Below are positions 9,305 through 46,015 of a stretch of DNA of 64,000 nucleotides, one piece after another. Position numbers and translations under genes: made by a program. Source of the stretch: Lethocerus indicus (lineage: Eukaryota; Arthropoda; Insecta; Hemiptera; Belostomatidae); NCBI GenBank assembly GCA_019843655.1, contig JACDQD010000109.1, forward strand, positions 1 through 64,000. Reading direction: 5' to 3'. How positions within the stretch are numbered: position 1 is the stretch's first letter; every line of letters begins with the position of its first letter. Below the pieces are notes generated by a model, which saw only the letters and a list, made by a program, of their open reading frames with translations, had not been told where the DNA came from and made no database searches.

Positions 9305-11771
9305 GTATTCATATGGCGGTCCTCTTGTGTTTGTCATTTCAAAACGTCATTGTTGCCAATTTGGGCGTGCCTATGCACTTTGCCTCACCAAATGCGCATT
9401 TAAAGTCGGCGAACCGAACGTAATGAATATCCATAAAGTTGTTTTTTGTTTTTCAGAAAATAAAATATTCTAATTGCTCTGTTTTGTTGCAGCGTCGTCG
9501 GCGAAGTGATGCACAAACAACCGTAAGTGCGAACAGACACTTTTTACTTGCACTCAATTTTTCGTTCCTTCTCGTAAATTTTTCTTTTCTTTTTTGCGGT
9601 TTTTCACCTACCTCGCTTGTTGAATGCGTGCGCGATATTCGTTCGTCTATTAAAACGGACAAATATTTTGAATATTTAACTATTTTAATTTATAATTTAT
9701 AATGTATTCTTTCAAATTTTAATACCTCGTACCTCATCTCTGTTAAAAGTCCCTGCTTTAAAAAGTAACCTTGTTGTAGTCATTGTTGTAACCTCGTTGA
9801 AAAGCATTGTTTCAGCCATTGTTGAAGTCATTGCTCAAAATCATTGTTGTAGCCATTGCTTTAAAAAATTGTTACTTGTTACAGAATCATTGTTGTAGTC
9901 ATTGTTGAAAATTGGTGTAGTCATATTGAAAAATTGTTTCATTGTTGAAGTCATTGCTGAAAATCATTGTTGTAGTCATTGTTGAAAGCGTTGGTGTAAT
10001 ATTGAAATAATTGTTGAAAATCATTGTTGAAGTCATTGAGAATCATTGTTGTAGTCATTGTTGAAAAGCGTTGGTGTAGTCATATTGAAATAATTGTTGA
10101 AAATCCATTGTTGAAGTCATTGCTGAGAATCATTGTTGTAGTCATTGTTGAAAAGCGTTGGTGTAGTCATATTGAAATAATTGTTGAAAACCATTGTTGA
10201 AGTCATTGCTGAGAATCATTGTTGTAGTCATTGTTGAAAAGCGTTGGTGTAGTCATATTGAAATAATTGTTGAAAATCATTGTTGAAGTCATCGCTGAGA
10301 ATCATTGTAGTAGACATTGTTGAGAGGCGTTGGTGTAGTCATATTGAAATAATTGTTGAAAATCATTGTTGAAGTCATTGCTGAGAATCATTGTTGTAGT
10401 CATTGTTGAAAAGCGTTGGTGTAGTCATATTGAAATAATTGTTGAAAACCATTGTTGAAGTCATTGCTGAGAATCATTGTTGTAGTCATTGTTGAAAAGC
10501 GTTGGTGTAGTCATATTGAAATAATTGTTGAAAATCATTGTTGAAGTCATTGCTGAGAATCATTGTTGTAGTCATTGTTGAAAAGCGTTGGTGTAGTCAT
10601 ATTGAAATAATTGCTGAAAACCATTGTTGAAGTCATTGCTGAGAATCATTGTTGTAGTCATTGTTGAAAAGCGTTGGTGTAGTCATATTGAAATAATTGT
10701 TGAAAACCATTGTTGAAGTCATTGCTGAGAATCATTGTTGTAGTCATTGTTGAAAAGCGTTGGTGTAGTCATATTGAAATAATTGTTGAAAATCATTGTT
10801 GAAGTCATTGCTGAGAATCATTGTTGTAGTCATTGTTGAAAAGCGTTGGTGTAGTCATATTGAAATAATTGTTGAAAATCATTGTTAAAGTCATTGCTGA
10901 GAATCATTGTTGTAGTCATTGTTGAAAAGCGTTGGTGTAGTCATATTGAAATAATTGTTGAAAATCATTGTTGAAGTCATTGCTGAGAATCATTGTTGTA
11001 GCCAATGCTTGAAAAGCGTTGGTGTAGTCATATTGAAATAATTGTTGAAAACCATTGTTGAAGTCATTGCTGAGAATCATTGTTGTAGTCATTGTTGAAA
11101 AGCGTTGGTGTAGTCATATTGAAATAATTGTTGAAAACCATTGTTGAAGTCATTGCTGAGAATCATTGTTGTAGTCATTGTTGAAAAGCGTTGGTGTAGT
11201 CATATTGAAATAATTGTTGAAAACCATTGTTGAAGTCATTGCTGAGAATCATTGTTGTAGTCATTGTTGAAAGGCGTTGGTGTAGTCCCATTGTTGAAGT
11301 CATTGCTGAGAATCATTGTTGTAGTCATTGTTGAAAAGCGTTGGTGTAGTCATATTGAAATAATTGTTGAAAACCATTGTTGAAGTCATTGCTGAGAATC
11401 ATTGTTGTAGTCATTGTTGAAAAGCGTTGGTGTAGTCATATTGAAATAATTGTTGAAAATCATTGTTGAAGTCATCGCTGAGAATCATTGTTGAGAGGCG
11501 TTGGTGTAGTCATGTTATAATAATTGTTGGAAATCATTGTTGTAAGAAATCGTTGTGTTGTTGTTGTAGGCCTTCGATGCTGAGCGCTAACCACGTTCTG
11601 CAGACATTGCTGCACATCGTCCAGATAACGCTCAGCTATTTCCTGATGTTGATCTTCATGACGTACAACGTTTGGCTGTGCGTCGCCGTCGTTCTCGGAG
11701 CCGCCGTCGGCTATTTCCTTTTCGGATGGAAAATGTCGGTCATCGACGACGTCACCGAACATTGCCACTGA
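6239..11771 (+). CDS. Ctr1: High-affinity copper transporter CTR1 (SLC31 family), whole gene, five coding exons
   Basis: Joined exons 6239/6255-6449, 8289-8422, 9116-9211, 9493-9522 and 11570-11771 give a protein of roughly 218-223 residues, usual for insect CTR1. Seen: an extracellular His/Met-rich N-terminus with MDH repeats and an MMMM run just before TM1 (MTFHFG), TM1 ending in [10 protein letters not shown]2 with MLIFM (the MxxxM copper-selectivity motif), TM3 with GAAVG (GxxxG trimer packing) and a C-terminal EHCH copper-release motif. Family knowledge: CTR1 is a homotrimeric plasma-membrane channel taking up Cu(I). All junctions are GT/AG and phases join cleanly. Oddities: one extra base just after the probable start ATG at 6239, and tandem arrays filling introns 1 and 4. 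Expression and the 5' UTR cannot be judged. Confidence 0.93.
6450..8010. repeat. ~240-bp tandem array filling CTR1 intron 1
   Basis: Seven units marked by AGCAAAGAGATGTTA at about 6453, 6698, 6927, 7173, 7410, 7656 and 7887, so spacing is about 229-246 bp. Each unit has a G-run, TTTCAGGTCGCATTTTACG, then AATTAACAGC, a T-run and a C-run/T-run pair. Similarity begins at intron position +4, directly against the exon 1 donor. Length differences fall mostly in the homopolymers. Confidence 0.95.
8289..8422 (+). CDS. Ctr1: CTR1 coding exon 2: TM1
   Basis: Acceptor CCGTCCAG ends at 8288 and the donor GTAATA begins at 8423. Reads [16 protein letters not shown] followed by a hydrophobic helix ([20 protein letters not shown]) and YEGLKYF plus two bases of an Arg codon (phase 2). 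MTFHFG and YEGLK are characteristic of CTR1 around the first membrane segment. The exon is open and intact. Confidence 0.93.
8763..8804. repeat. (TA)n microsatellite in CTR1 intron 2
   Basis: Uninterrupted TA run of about 40 bp just before the MITE at 8811. A second, shorter TA run follows the MITE at 8930-8945. Confidence 0.9.
8811..8932. mobile_element. Short Tc1/mariner-like MITE in CTR1 intron 2
   Basis: About 120 bp with terminal inverted repeats: TTAGGGGTACCCAAAAGTAA on the left, and TTTTTGGGTGCACCTAA on the right, which is its imperfect reverse complement. It is flanked by TA-rich sequence and has no coding capacity. Related copies lie at 13290-13442 and 21752-22185, with pieces near 3780, 4308, 5430 and 55938. 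The TA-like target and sequence style suggest a Tc1/mariner-derived element. Confidence 0.7.
9116..9211 (+). CDS. Ctr1: CTR1 coding exon 3: cytosolic loop between TM1 and TM2
   Basis: Acceptor TTTCCCAG ends at 9115 and the donor GTAAGT begins at 9212. The first base completes the Arg codon from exon 2. Reads [20 protein letters not shown] and continues [11 protein letters not shown], a charged hydrophilic loop as expected between TM1 and TM2. The exon ends in phase 2 (CA). Confidence 0.88.
9251..9297. repeat. (TA)n microsatellite in CTR1 intron 3
   Basis: TA/ATA run of about 45 bp, 40 bases downstream of the exon 3 donor. Nothing else is evident in this short intron. Confidence 0.9.
9493..9522 (+). 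CDS. Ctr1: CTR1 coding exon 4: 30-bp microexon
   Basis: Acceptor TTGTTGCAG ends at 9492 and the donor GTAAGT begins at 9523. Phase 2 in and phase 2 out. The exon adds VVGEVMHKQ plus split His and Pro codons, so that the joined protein reads [18 protein letters not shown] into TM2. It preserves frame and lies where the CTR1 loop meets TM2. Confidence 0.8.
9770..11540. repeat. ~86-bp tandem array filling CTR1 intron 4
   Basis: The first ~280 bp are degenerate pieces built of ATCATTGTTGTAGTCATTG. From about 10040 regular 86-bp units with AAGCGTTGGTGTAGTCATAT repeat to about 11530, around 18 copies, very uniform. The array ends some 30 bases before the exon 5 acceptor, which itself resembles the TTGTTGTAG found in each unit. 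Confidence 0.95.
11570..11771 (+). CDS. Ctr1: CTR1 coding exon 5: TM2, TM3 and C-terminus
   Basis: Acceptor TTGTTGTTGTAG ends at 11569. Reads [18 protein letters not shown], then TM2 [16 protein letters not shown] with the MxxxM motif, TM3 with [12 protein letters not shown], and the tail [11 protein letters not shown] before TGA at 11769-11771. The HCH terminus and both membrane motifs are hallmarks of CTR1. The exon is intact. Confidence 0.96.
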
Positions 11772-12120
11772 AGAGGACCGAAAAGAAAAAAGTGCAGAGG
11801 AAAAGAAAAAAAAAACAGTTAGTTATTTATGTACACATATATATATATATATAAAACCAAGAATTTTTGTATTTGGATCGGTTTCCGTTTCCGGGGATTT
11901 TCACTCCGGAGTGTATCGAATACAAAGATACATTTTTTATATATAATTACGGTCGCTAGTAGACAGCAAATGTAAAAAAAAAAAAAAATTACGAATTTTT
12001 TTCCATTCCACAAAACCCTGTACAGGGTAGAGTTTTGTCACAACCCCACAAAACAGCAAATATAACTTTAAAAAATATTCTAAAATATTCGCTTTCCCCG
12101 TTCCGTGTTTTTAGAAAATT

Positions 12121-12126
12121 AATAAA
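12121..12126 (+). terminator. Candidate poly(A) signal of CTR1
   Basis: AATAAA about 350 bp downstream of the CTR1 stop, the first such hexamer I see on this strand after the coding end. In an AT-rich region this is weak evidence. Confidence 0.3.
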
Positions 12127-12411
12127 GCGCGAGACAATAACGTTTTTATACTTTCGATTTCACCCTCAAATCGGTACCAGTTCGGCCGCAATCGAATTCT
12201 TGACATAAATTTTATTATCTTGATTATTTTTCAACATTACATTCAGAAATGTCATTCCGAATTTTTAACGCAGCGTTATCCGTCTTGTGCACAAAATTTA
12301 TGTCGCTCTGCGTACATTTATTCGATATATTCGAATATATTCCAGCAGGGGGAAAATTGTTGTAGAAATAGAATTTTTTTTTTTTTTTTAATATGAAATT
12401 TTAAATTTTCG

Positions 12412-13060
12412 AAATCAAAATCCGATGCGAAATTCGTGTCGAGATCAGGTTTTTTTTTTTGACGGTGCCGAAGTTTTGATGGACCAAAATAAAAATATGG
12501 AAATGACGATTATGTTTTTTATAAGTTAGTTTTTAACCCTCTGCGGTCCAAATTATTTTATTATAAATTCAAAAAAATTTATATCGATATTGGTCGTCTT
12601 GAGAACGTTACAGGATTTATGGGCCATGTCACGAAAAAAGCTGTAATTATTCGGTAAAATTTCGATTGAAATTGAAACGCGAACTGAAAGTTGGACGGGC
12701 CCCCGTAGAGGGTTAAAATGGAGTTTTTCGGAAAATTTTCAAAAATCAAAATCCGAAGCGAAATTCGTGTCGAGATCAGGTTTTTTTTTTTTGACGGTGT
12801 CGAAGTTTTGATGGACCAAAAAAAAATATGGAAATGACGATTATGTTTCTTATAAATTTATTTTTAACCCTCTGCGAACCGAATTTTTTTATTTTAAATA
12901 AAAAAAAAATTTATATCGTTATTGGTCGTCTTGAGAACGTTAAAGATTTATTGGCCATCCCAGAGAGAAAGCTATAAATATAAAAAAAGTTATAATTATT
13001 TGGTAAAATCTCGATAATTTGAAACGCGAACTAAAAGTTAGACGGGCCCTCGGGAAAAAT
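12412..13060. repeat. Two-copy tandem duplication, ~330-bp unit
   Basis: AAATTCGTGTCGAGATCAGG, TCGAAGTTTTGATGGACCAA and ATATGGAAATGACGATTATG occur first around 12430-12515 and again around 12760-12850, followed in both by AACCCTCTGCG and GACGGGCCC. The copies are diverged by small indels. Confidence 0.85.
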
Positions 13061-13289
13061 TGTTTTTCCGGATTTTCATTTGACGGAAATTTGTCGAGGC
13101 CCGGAAATGAGTCAAAAATCGTTTGAAATTATAAAACTATTTTTAAAAAAAACGAACCGAAAAACAATTATCGATACATTTGCATTGTCGATATTTCGAA
13201 TGCATTTATAATTATAAAAAGAGGTATAATAACGGGAGTTATAATAAGGATATTTATTTCGTCTAATTCTTTTCATTTTTTATATATTA

Positions 13290-13442
13290 GGGCGCTCGAA
13301 AGTAATCGAAATTTTCACTTTGGAATCAATTTTATTTTGCTAAAAAATAAATTTTAATTATCAATCGACTCTATAGCCGATAACTACTCAAGACCGAAAT
13401 ACAAATACAAATTGTCGATTAATTTTGGGTAGCCCAAATATA
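13290..13442. mobile_element. AAAAGTAATC-type short MITE
   Basis: About 150 bp. The left end TTAGGGCGCTCGAAAGTAAT and right end ATTTTGGGTAGCCCAAATAT are imperfect inverted repeats. The interior AATTTTATTTTGCTAAAAAA matches the copy at 8811-8932. Non-coding. Confidence 0.65.
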
Positions 13443-14615
13443 TATTCTCTGTTTAATTCACACAGAAATTGGATATTTACTGTAATTTGAAATTCTTTAT
13501 ATTGTTGACATTCTCAATTGTTATTAATTATTACTTTATATATATATATGTACACGTATGTATGGGCGGATTAGAATGTGTACAATTTGAAATATAAAAA
13601 TAAAAAGGGCGACTATTTTTATTAGAATTCACTAAAAAAAAATTGTTATATATTATTTAAAAAAATTTTATTAAAATTCATTAAAATTCTTCGTTTAATT
13701 TTTTTTTTTTTTTTATAATTCTCGCCGTTACAAAAGTGGTGCTCTATTGTCGGTGAATATTTTAAATTTTAAATTGGTTGTTCCCGGTCTTCTATTTTAT
13801 CCGATTTTATTTTCTTATTCGGCGAATTTAAATTTTTATCTTAAACCGTTCTGTCGTCCAACAACGACAGGCGAAATTTGTCGAAATTGTTTTGTAAAAA
13901 ATTTTTATCGTATATTCTCTCTGTATATACGAAAAACCGGAATATACCGTAATTCGCCGTAGGTCAAAAATATGGTGACATTTCGCTTTTACCGGTAACC
14001 GTTATCCGGTAATACGAATAAACGTTACGTTGCATTTAAAGCGAAAACACTTAATAACGTTTGCGAATTAATGTTCACAGTTTCGCGAAACTGCAAAACA
14101 GTTTCGATTTTTTGCATTCGACATATTTCGCGTTCCGATCGACAAAAAAATTCCAACGAAAATATCCAGATCGGATATTTTTTATGATATGGATTTATGA
14201 AAAAAATCCATTAATTATGTATATATATATAGTTCCTGATAATTTTATTCTCCTTTGTTTTCTCTTTGGAATTTTATTTTATTTTTTTTCTCTCTCTAAA
14301 ATATAAAATATATTTTTTGATATCTGAAAGTGTAAGAAAATAGGAAAAAAAAAATATTGAAAATACAAAATACTAGGCCCGGCCTAACAATAAATAAATA
14401 TTACGTAAGTTGCCTTGCGCGTATCCAAAATGCTTGCTGAAAAATAATAACGATTATGTTAACATCGATAATAACAATTATTTTACTTATTGTTCTGTGA
14501 TAGTTTGATAAGTTTTTCCTTTTGTTTATTTTTATTTTTTTTTTTTTTGATTTTTGCGTTTCGACAGATATGTATCGGTGCGATAAATATGTTTCGTCGA
14601 TATATCTCTGATCAG

Positions 14616-14647
<32 letters not shown>

Positions 14648-16139
14648 TATAATGGAAAGGGTTAATTTTACATTTCACATATTATTTTTTTGTGTTTTTT
14701 CATCGTTTATTCTTTGATTTGTACGCGTAGTTAAAAGAAAAAAAATACATATTTTGTTTTTCTTAATGTTTATTTGTATCGGTTTAATGTTCTCGATTTT
14801 AGAAAAAAAAGGAAGTTATCCGAATAAATTAATTATCTTTTATCGCCGTTAATTTTGAATCACTTCGTGTGTCTGATAAAACGGATTTTCGCAGCGATTT
14901 TCATTTTTACTATTTGATATTGAAACACCGATTTTTTTTTTCTGAAGGCGAAAATTGTATTTTCTTGAATAAATGTTGTTTCTAGAAAATGTTGTGTCCT
15001 CTCTTAATGTTCTTCACACTTCCTCCTCCGTTTCCCTCACTATTTATTCCTACTATAATTAAATATATATATTTTATGAAATTTATGCCAACATTGCTAA
15101 GTATTGAAAGAAAGAGTATAATCGATTTTTCCGGGGATCATTGAGTAGCGAATAATCAATAAATTAACACAAAAATATATAAACATTCAATTTTTTGTAT
15201 TCTTCGAAACTTTATTTGTATTGTCTTGGTCAGTTACTTTTGTATATTACCAAAAACTTTTCAGTTCAAAGGTCATAATGAATAAAAAAATATTTGACCT
15301 TCCCGGCATTTAATTCGTCAAATCGCCGCCAGACGGCTGCACTACTCCACGGGAAACGTCGATGCGGGCGCTGGTAGTTCCAGAAATCGCCTCCAGGTGG
15401 CAGCACTGCACGGGAAATCCTAATATTTATATATTTCTGACAAGCATGTTCGTAGCACAGTGTCAGCTTTTTTTTCTTTTTTAAAAAAAAACTATTATTC
15501 CAGCTAAACTTCGATATTTAAATAAATTATGTTAAATATTATATTTTTTTATAACAATTCCAGAAATATGACATATTACTCGTTCGCTACTATTTTCATT
15601 ATTATCACATATAACATTACTCAATTTCATATTATCTGAAATTTGGTAAATTATTTCAGAAAATTTCCTCGAAAGTAAAAATATAAAACTAATTTATAAA
15701 TGTAAGGTCGTGCAGGATTAAGAAAAAGTCGATTTGGAAAATGTGTATTTTAATCGGAGTGCACAGATTAAATACAGATAGAACAGAGTACGATAATAGA
15801 TTTGATTTTTTGAGAAATATATATATATATAGTATATATAACAATAATTGCGTCGGTTATAATATCGAATACGGTAGAATAAAATAATAAATAACGATGC
15901 GGAATTAAAAATATATATATATATGTATAAGAATTTTACATTAAAATACACAAATATTTTTATTTTTTCCAAAATAATTGTTTTCTTCTTCTCGCTCAGG
16001 CAGAATTTTGATTTTGTGAGTGTCCTGCGGACAAAATTTCAATTTTGGACATCCGCCTGTCATTTCGTTATTTTTACGGTTCGGCAATATATATATTATT
16101 GTTATTAGTGTTCGGATTATCGGTTTCAGCGTATTGGAG

Positions 16140-16400
16140 GAGTAGGATTGGAGGAGGAGGAGGAGATTAGACGGACGAGGATTGTTGGACGAGGATTGTC
16201 GGATGAGGATTGTCGGACGAGGATTGTTGGATGAGGATTGTTGGACGAGGATTGTCGGATGAGGATTGTTGGATGAGGATTGTTGGACGAGGATTGTCGG
16301 ACGAGGATTGTCGGACGAGGATTGTTGGACGAGGATTGTCGGATGAGGATTGTCGGATGAGGATTGTTGGATGAGGATTGTCGGATGAGGATGATGATGA
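16140..16400. repeat. 15-bp GAGGATTGT(C/T)GGA(C/T) minisatellite
   Basis: About 16 units of GAGGATTGTCGGATG and variants alternating C/T at two positions. Because the unit is five codons long, it keeps a 164-residue frame open on the minus strand (Ser/Asn/Pro/Gln-rich). I regard that frame as an artefact of the repeat. Confidence 0.9.
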
Positions 16401-17727
16401 TGATTGAAGGGGGCCAAAAGACGCAATAAAACCACTTATTGCGTCTAAAATTCTGTCTACTTATTTTGTTTAGCCCCTTCTCGTTAAAACAAAAAACGCA
16501 AAAACAAAAATTGAAAAAAAAAATAAATTCAACTTCCGACCCCGGATTTTACAAAAGGGACGAGCAATTTCGCGGAACGACACTCAAATTCTCAAATTTT
16601 TTTCCCTTTTCTTTTTACAGACCTTCGAGCCCTCGCCCAGGTCGGATTGTGAAAAGAAAGAGAGAGAAAAAAAAAAAAAGTTAAAAACACGATAATAAAA
16701 TATAATACGTTTTAACAAAATTACATCTAAATAAATATAATAATAATAATAATAATAATAAAGGATACAATTAAATACAATCTGAAAGGGAAAAAAAAAA
16801 GAATCCGACCGGAATTGTAGCACTCCCGGGGGAATCGGTTTTTTTTCAAAAATATTAATAAATATTAAAATTTGCAATAATATATGTACGGTGCGTATCC
16901 TCTCCCCCCCCCCACCATACATAAATTGTTATTATAACTCTTCGGGGAGGGGCAAATATACGTTCGGCGATTTAACGTTATTTTATTAGCCGATATAATA
17001 ATAATAATAATAATAATAAGTTAACCGATGTTGTAAAGAGTTATATAACAGTGTGGCACATACTGAATAGGGGTTGGAAAGGGGGTAGGGGGAGTGGGGG
17101 ATGGGGGTCTATATACCGTTTCGCCCCTCTATTTACACATTGCCAAAAGAAAAAAAGAAAAAAAAAAGAAAAAACTACGAATAAATCAACACGACAAAGA
17201 AGACGACGACAAAAATAAAGGTTGTGTCGTCTCTTTCTCTCTCTCTACATCTCCAACGATAAATAATTAAACGACACTGTTATTATTTATTATAAGAAGA
17301 AGAAAGGGGTTAATTACACAAATAAATAATATAGATAGATAAGTTATATATATATTTTTTTTTTTTTTTTGGTTTCTCGACCAAATATATGGAATAGAAA
17401 TTTTCAACGGGGTTTCGGGAGACGATTTTTTTTTTTTTTGTTGGAACGAAAATTGGCAGTGTTTCGATCGGAGAGCTCTATAAAAATTCTACAAATGGGG
17501 TTTTTTTTTTTCTTTCTTTTTTACAAACGCAAGGCACACCGTTTTCGCTTTTTTTCCTCTTCTTCTTCTTCTTCTTCTTCTTCGAGAAAAGACAATTTAA
17601 TTTCGTTTTCTCCCTTATCTCAATCTCACAGAAAAAAACCAAAAAAAAAACCAAGTTTCGAACTTTGACAAAATAAGAAATTTCGCTTCTGTCCCCCGTC
17701 ACTTTTGTAGTGACGGTTATTAAAAGG

Positions 17728-17737
17728 TTTATTTATT
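17728..17737 (-). terminator. Candidate poly(A) signals of alpha-actinin
   Basis: Two overlapping AATAAA hexamers on the minus strand, about 185 bp past the alpha-actinin stop. Plausible for a 3' end, but AATAAA is frequent in this AT-rich stretch. Confidence 0.3.
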
Positions 17738-17918
17738 TTTTTATATATCTCTATATATATATATATATATGTGGGGATGGCGAGGGTATATAGATATGTA
17801 TATAAAGAGGCGGAGAAGAGATTGTGGGGGGTTGGGGGGATAGGGGGTTTAAAGGTAATTTTGTTTGTTTCGGTTACCGATATATATATATTTTTTTTGT
17901 TTTCTTCTCCCTCCTGGT

Positions 17919-43729
<25,811 letters not shown>

Positions 43730-46015
43730 CTGAAAAAGGGAACGGAAGGGCCGGTCAAATCAAATAACATCGCCGAATTTCGTACAGAATCCTTTATATT
43801 AGAGAAAGGACAAAAAAGGAAACTCTCCTGAGGCGGGTCATCGAGGTTTGGCCGAAAAATGGCGATAAAATCTTCCCTCGAGACCTTTCTCAACCGATTC
43901 AATGATAAATTCGAATTTTAAAACTTGCGCCGCGGCTACATCAACAACGGACCTAACTGCACAATCTTCAGTTTTAATTATAATTTTAATTACTTTCAGC
44001 AAAACGGATTATTCCCATAATCTGCTTCCTCGAGGGACCGGAGGCCGCCACAAGAATCGTGATAATAAAAACAACAACAACAATTTGATATGATTTTTTT
44101 TTATCGAAGTATTTTTTTTTCACGACTACAAGTGAAAGTGAAGAAAACTGACACGCCGCTACTGAAGACGGCGAGCGGCCGAAACCGGTCTGAGGCTCAG
44201 AGGAGACGGAGAAACGTCACGAACCTACAGTCGATTGATAATTGAAGTTTTCAATCGATAATTGTCATTTAATTAGGACGTAACTGGAGCACGTTGATGC
44301 GTTCCAAACGGGCAAATGATGCAATCCGACGATAGGACATTGCGCCGTTTGTGGGCCAGCGATGATTTCACGCACTGAAGAAGACCGGAGAAACGCTTCC
44401 TTAAAAGGTGAAGAAGGATGGAAAAGTCCGCTTCAATACGCTTTTTCTGTACGAACGTTTCGTGACCAATTTTAACCACAAGTTGAACAATTTCCGTCCA
44501 ACAGTGGATTCGCTATCGGGGGCTACATCCGGATAAACGACCCCCAACCACCCCCAAAACCGACTTAAACAGAAATTTTGGACTCTTAAGGCCATTAGGT
44601 ATGTCTGGGGTTAGCAAGGAGACATCCGACATCGTTCACGTCCGGAAATTCCAGAGTTTCCAACCGTACAATCCCACGACCTAAAAGGTGGACCCCCGGG
44701 TTTCGAAGTTCTACTCGTCCTTAGGACGATTATCCTGGATTATTGTGGATTCCCAGTGGATCCTAGTGGATTATCCTCGCCCGCCCATTTTATCCAGCCT
44801 TTAAACCCAACTGGGACAGCGGTTCAAAATCGGTCCGTCTATCGGTACGGGATCGTAACCGTCTGGAACCGGAACCGGCCGACCTATCCGATCGGTTTGG
44901 ATCGCCTCTTTGGGGATTGACCGGTTTTGTTCTATTTTTGTACACGTCCTGTCTGGAGCTGTCTGGAGATTTCTCCAGACGGACGGACGGCCCTCTGTAC
45001 GTCGGCGACGACCTCGTTCCCCGAAAATCCCCGTTTCCCCTCATCCCTAAATCCACTCGTTCAGAGTCCCTTTCCCGTCCTAAAAATATAAATATATATA
45101 TATACTAAAGCAGCTCCATACACAGCGTTCAATGAAACCGTTCAGCCGAGAACTAAAAAAAAAAAAATTCATATTTCCAAATTTTCATTCAACCTCCTCC
45201 CAAGTCTGGCATTCCGCGCCAGAATTCAAGATACAAATTTAACGAAAATTTCACTGTCACAGTAATACAGTTCCGAAATAGCGCGTTATTTTTAGGTTTT
45301 TGTTTTTGAAACGTTTCAGTTTTCATATTTCCCAATTGTCGGACGTCGGAGGCGAAAAAGTGCCCTTGGAATTAGGGCGAAATCCGTTCGTATCGTCCCC
45401 ATATTGACGTCGTCCATAAACGGCATATTTCCAATAGGATTTTTTGGCCCTTTCGGTTGACCAGACGCCGTTTTAGCAGAAAAATAGAAAAGCGCAGGAG
45501 AAAACTTGAAAACGAGTAAATTTGGACTGGGCAAAATATAAAAAATAAATAAAGGAAAATTCTTAACGGATACAGGACCGTTTCCAGAAAATATCGTTCT
45601 GCCGGATCCCCGATGATGGAGCCGTTTAGGAGTTCCGAAAGCAAAACCCTTCCAGGGAAAAATCCAGGGTCAACTGATTGTTCAAATAGGTCGGAACTAA
45701 TTATTATTTCACCGGTGAAAAGCGGTGAATTTCATCCGTATAAGGAGAAAGATCCGCACAAAGAGAGAGACAAAAAACACTAAAAACGGCGCAACGAATT
45801 ATCTCGGGGAGAATTTCAGATTATCGCCCCCATTCCCCAATGAGTGCATATCATCGGGGAAAGAAAACACAGAAATAGAATTCTCTTGACTTTTAACGAG
45901 GACGAAGATTAAATATGGTGACGATATCCTTGTGCGACGTCAATTAATAATATACTTTTCTCCGGGGACAAAAACCTCGTCAGAATTCACTCGCTACATT
46001 TCGAGTGAAAACATA
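43730..46015. other. Non-coding region (alpha-actinin intron 1, 5' part seen from the plus strand)
   Basis: Contains a CCGGTC-type element end at 44150-44240 (GCTACTGAAGACGGCGAGCG, GCCGAAACCGGTCTGAG). Around 44590-45080 it has sequence related to the GGACTGGACGAGTGGATT family (for example ATCCACTCGTTCAGAGTCCC). The rest is unrecognised. No upstream alpha-actinin coding exon is visible. Confidence 0.55.

Larger units (their letters stand above)
11772..17918. other. Intergenic region between the 3' ends of CTR1 and alpha-actinin
   Basis: About 6.1 kb between two convergent genes. It contains both 3' UTRs, a two-copy tandem (12412-13060), a MITE (13290-13442), a 15-bp minisatellite (16140-16400), trinucleotide runs (TAA/ATA near 16735-16760 and 17000-17020; TTC near 17558-17583) and many homopolymers. 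No conserved reading frame was recognised. Confidence 0.7.

Noticed and set aside
11672..11854. Arg-rich plus-strand frame overlapping the last CTR1 exon
   Set aside because: It is an out-of-frame shadow of the conserved TM2-TM3 coding sequence.
15941..16435. 164-codon minus-strand frame rich in Ser, Asn, Pro and Gln
   Set aside because: It is generated by the 15-bp GAGGATTGTCGGATG minisatellite.
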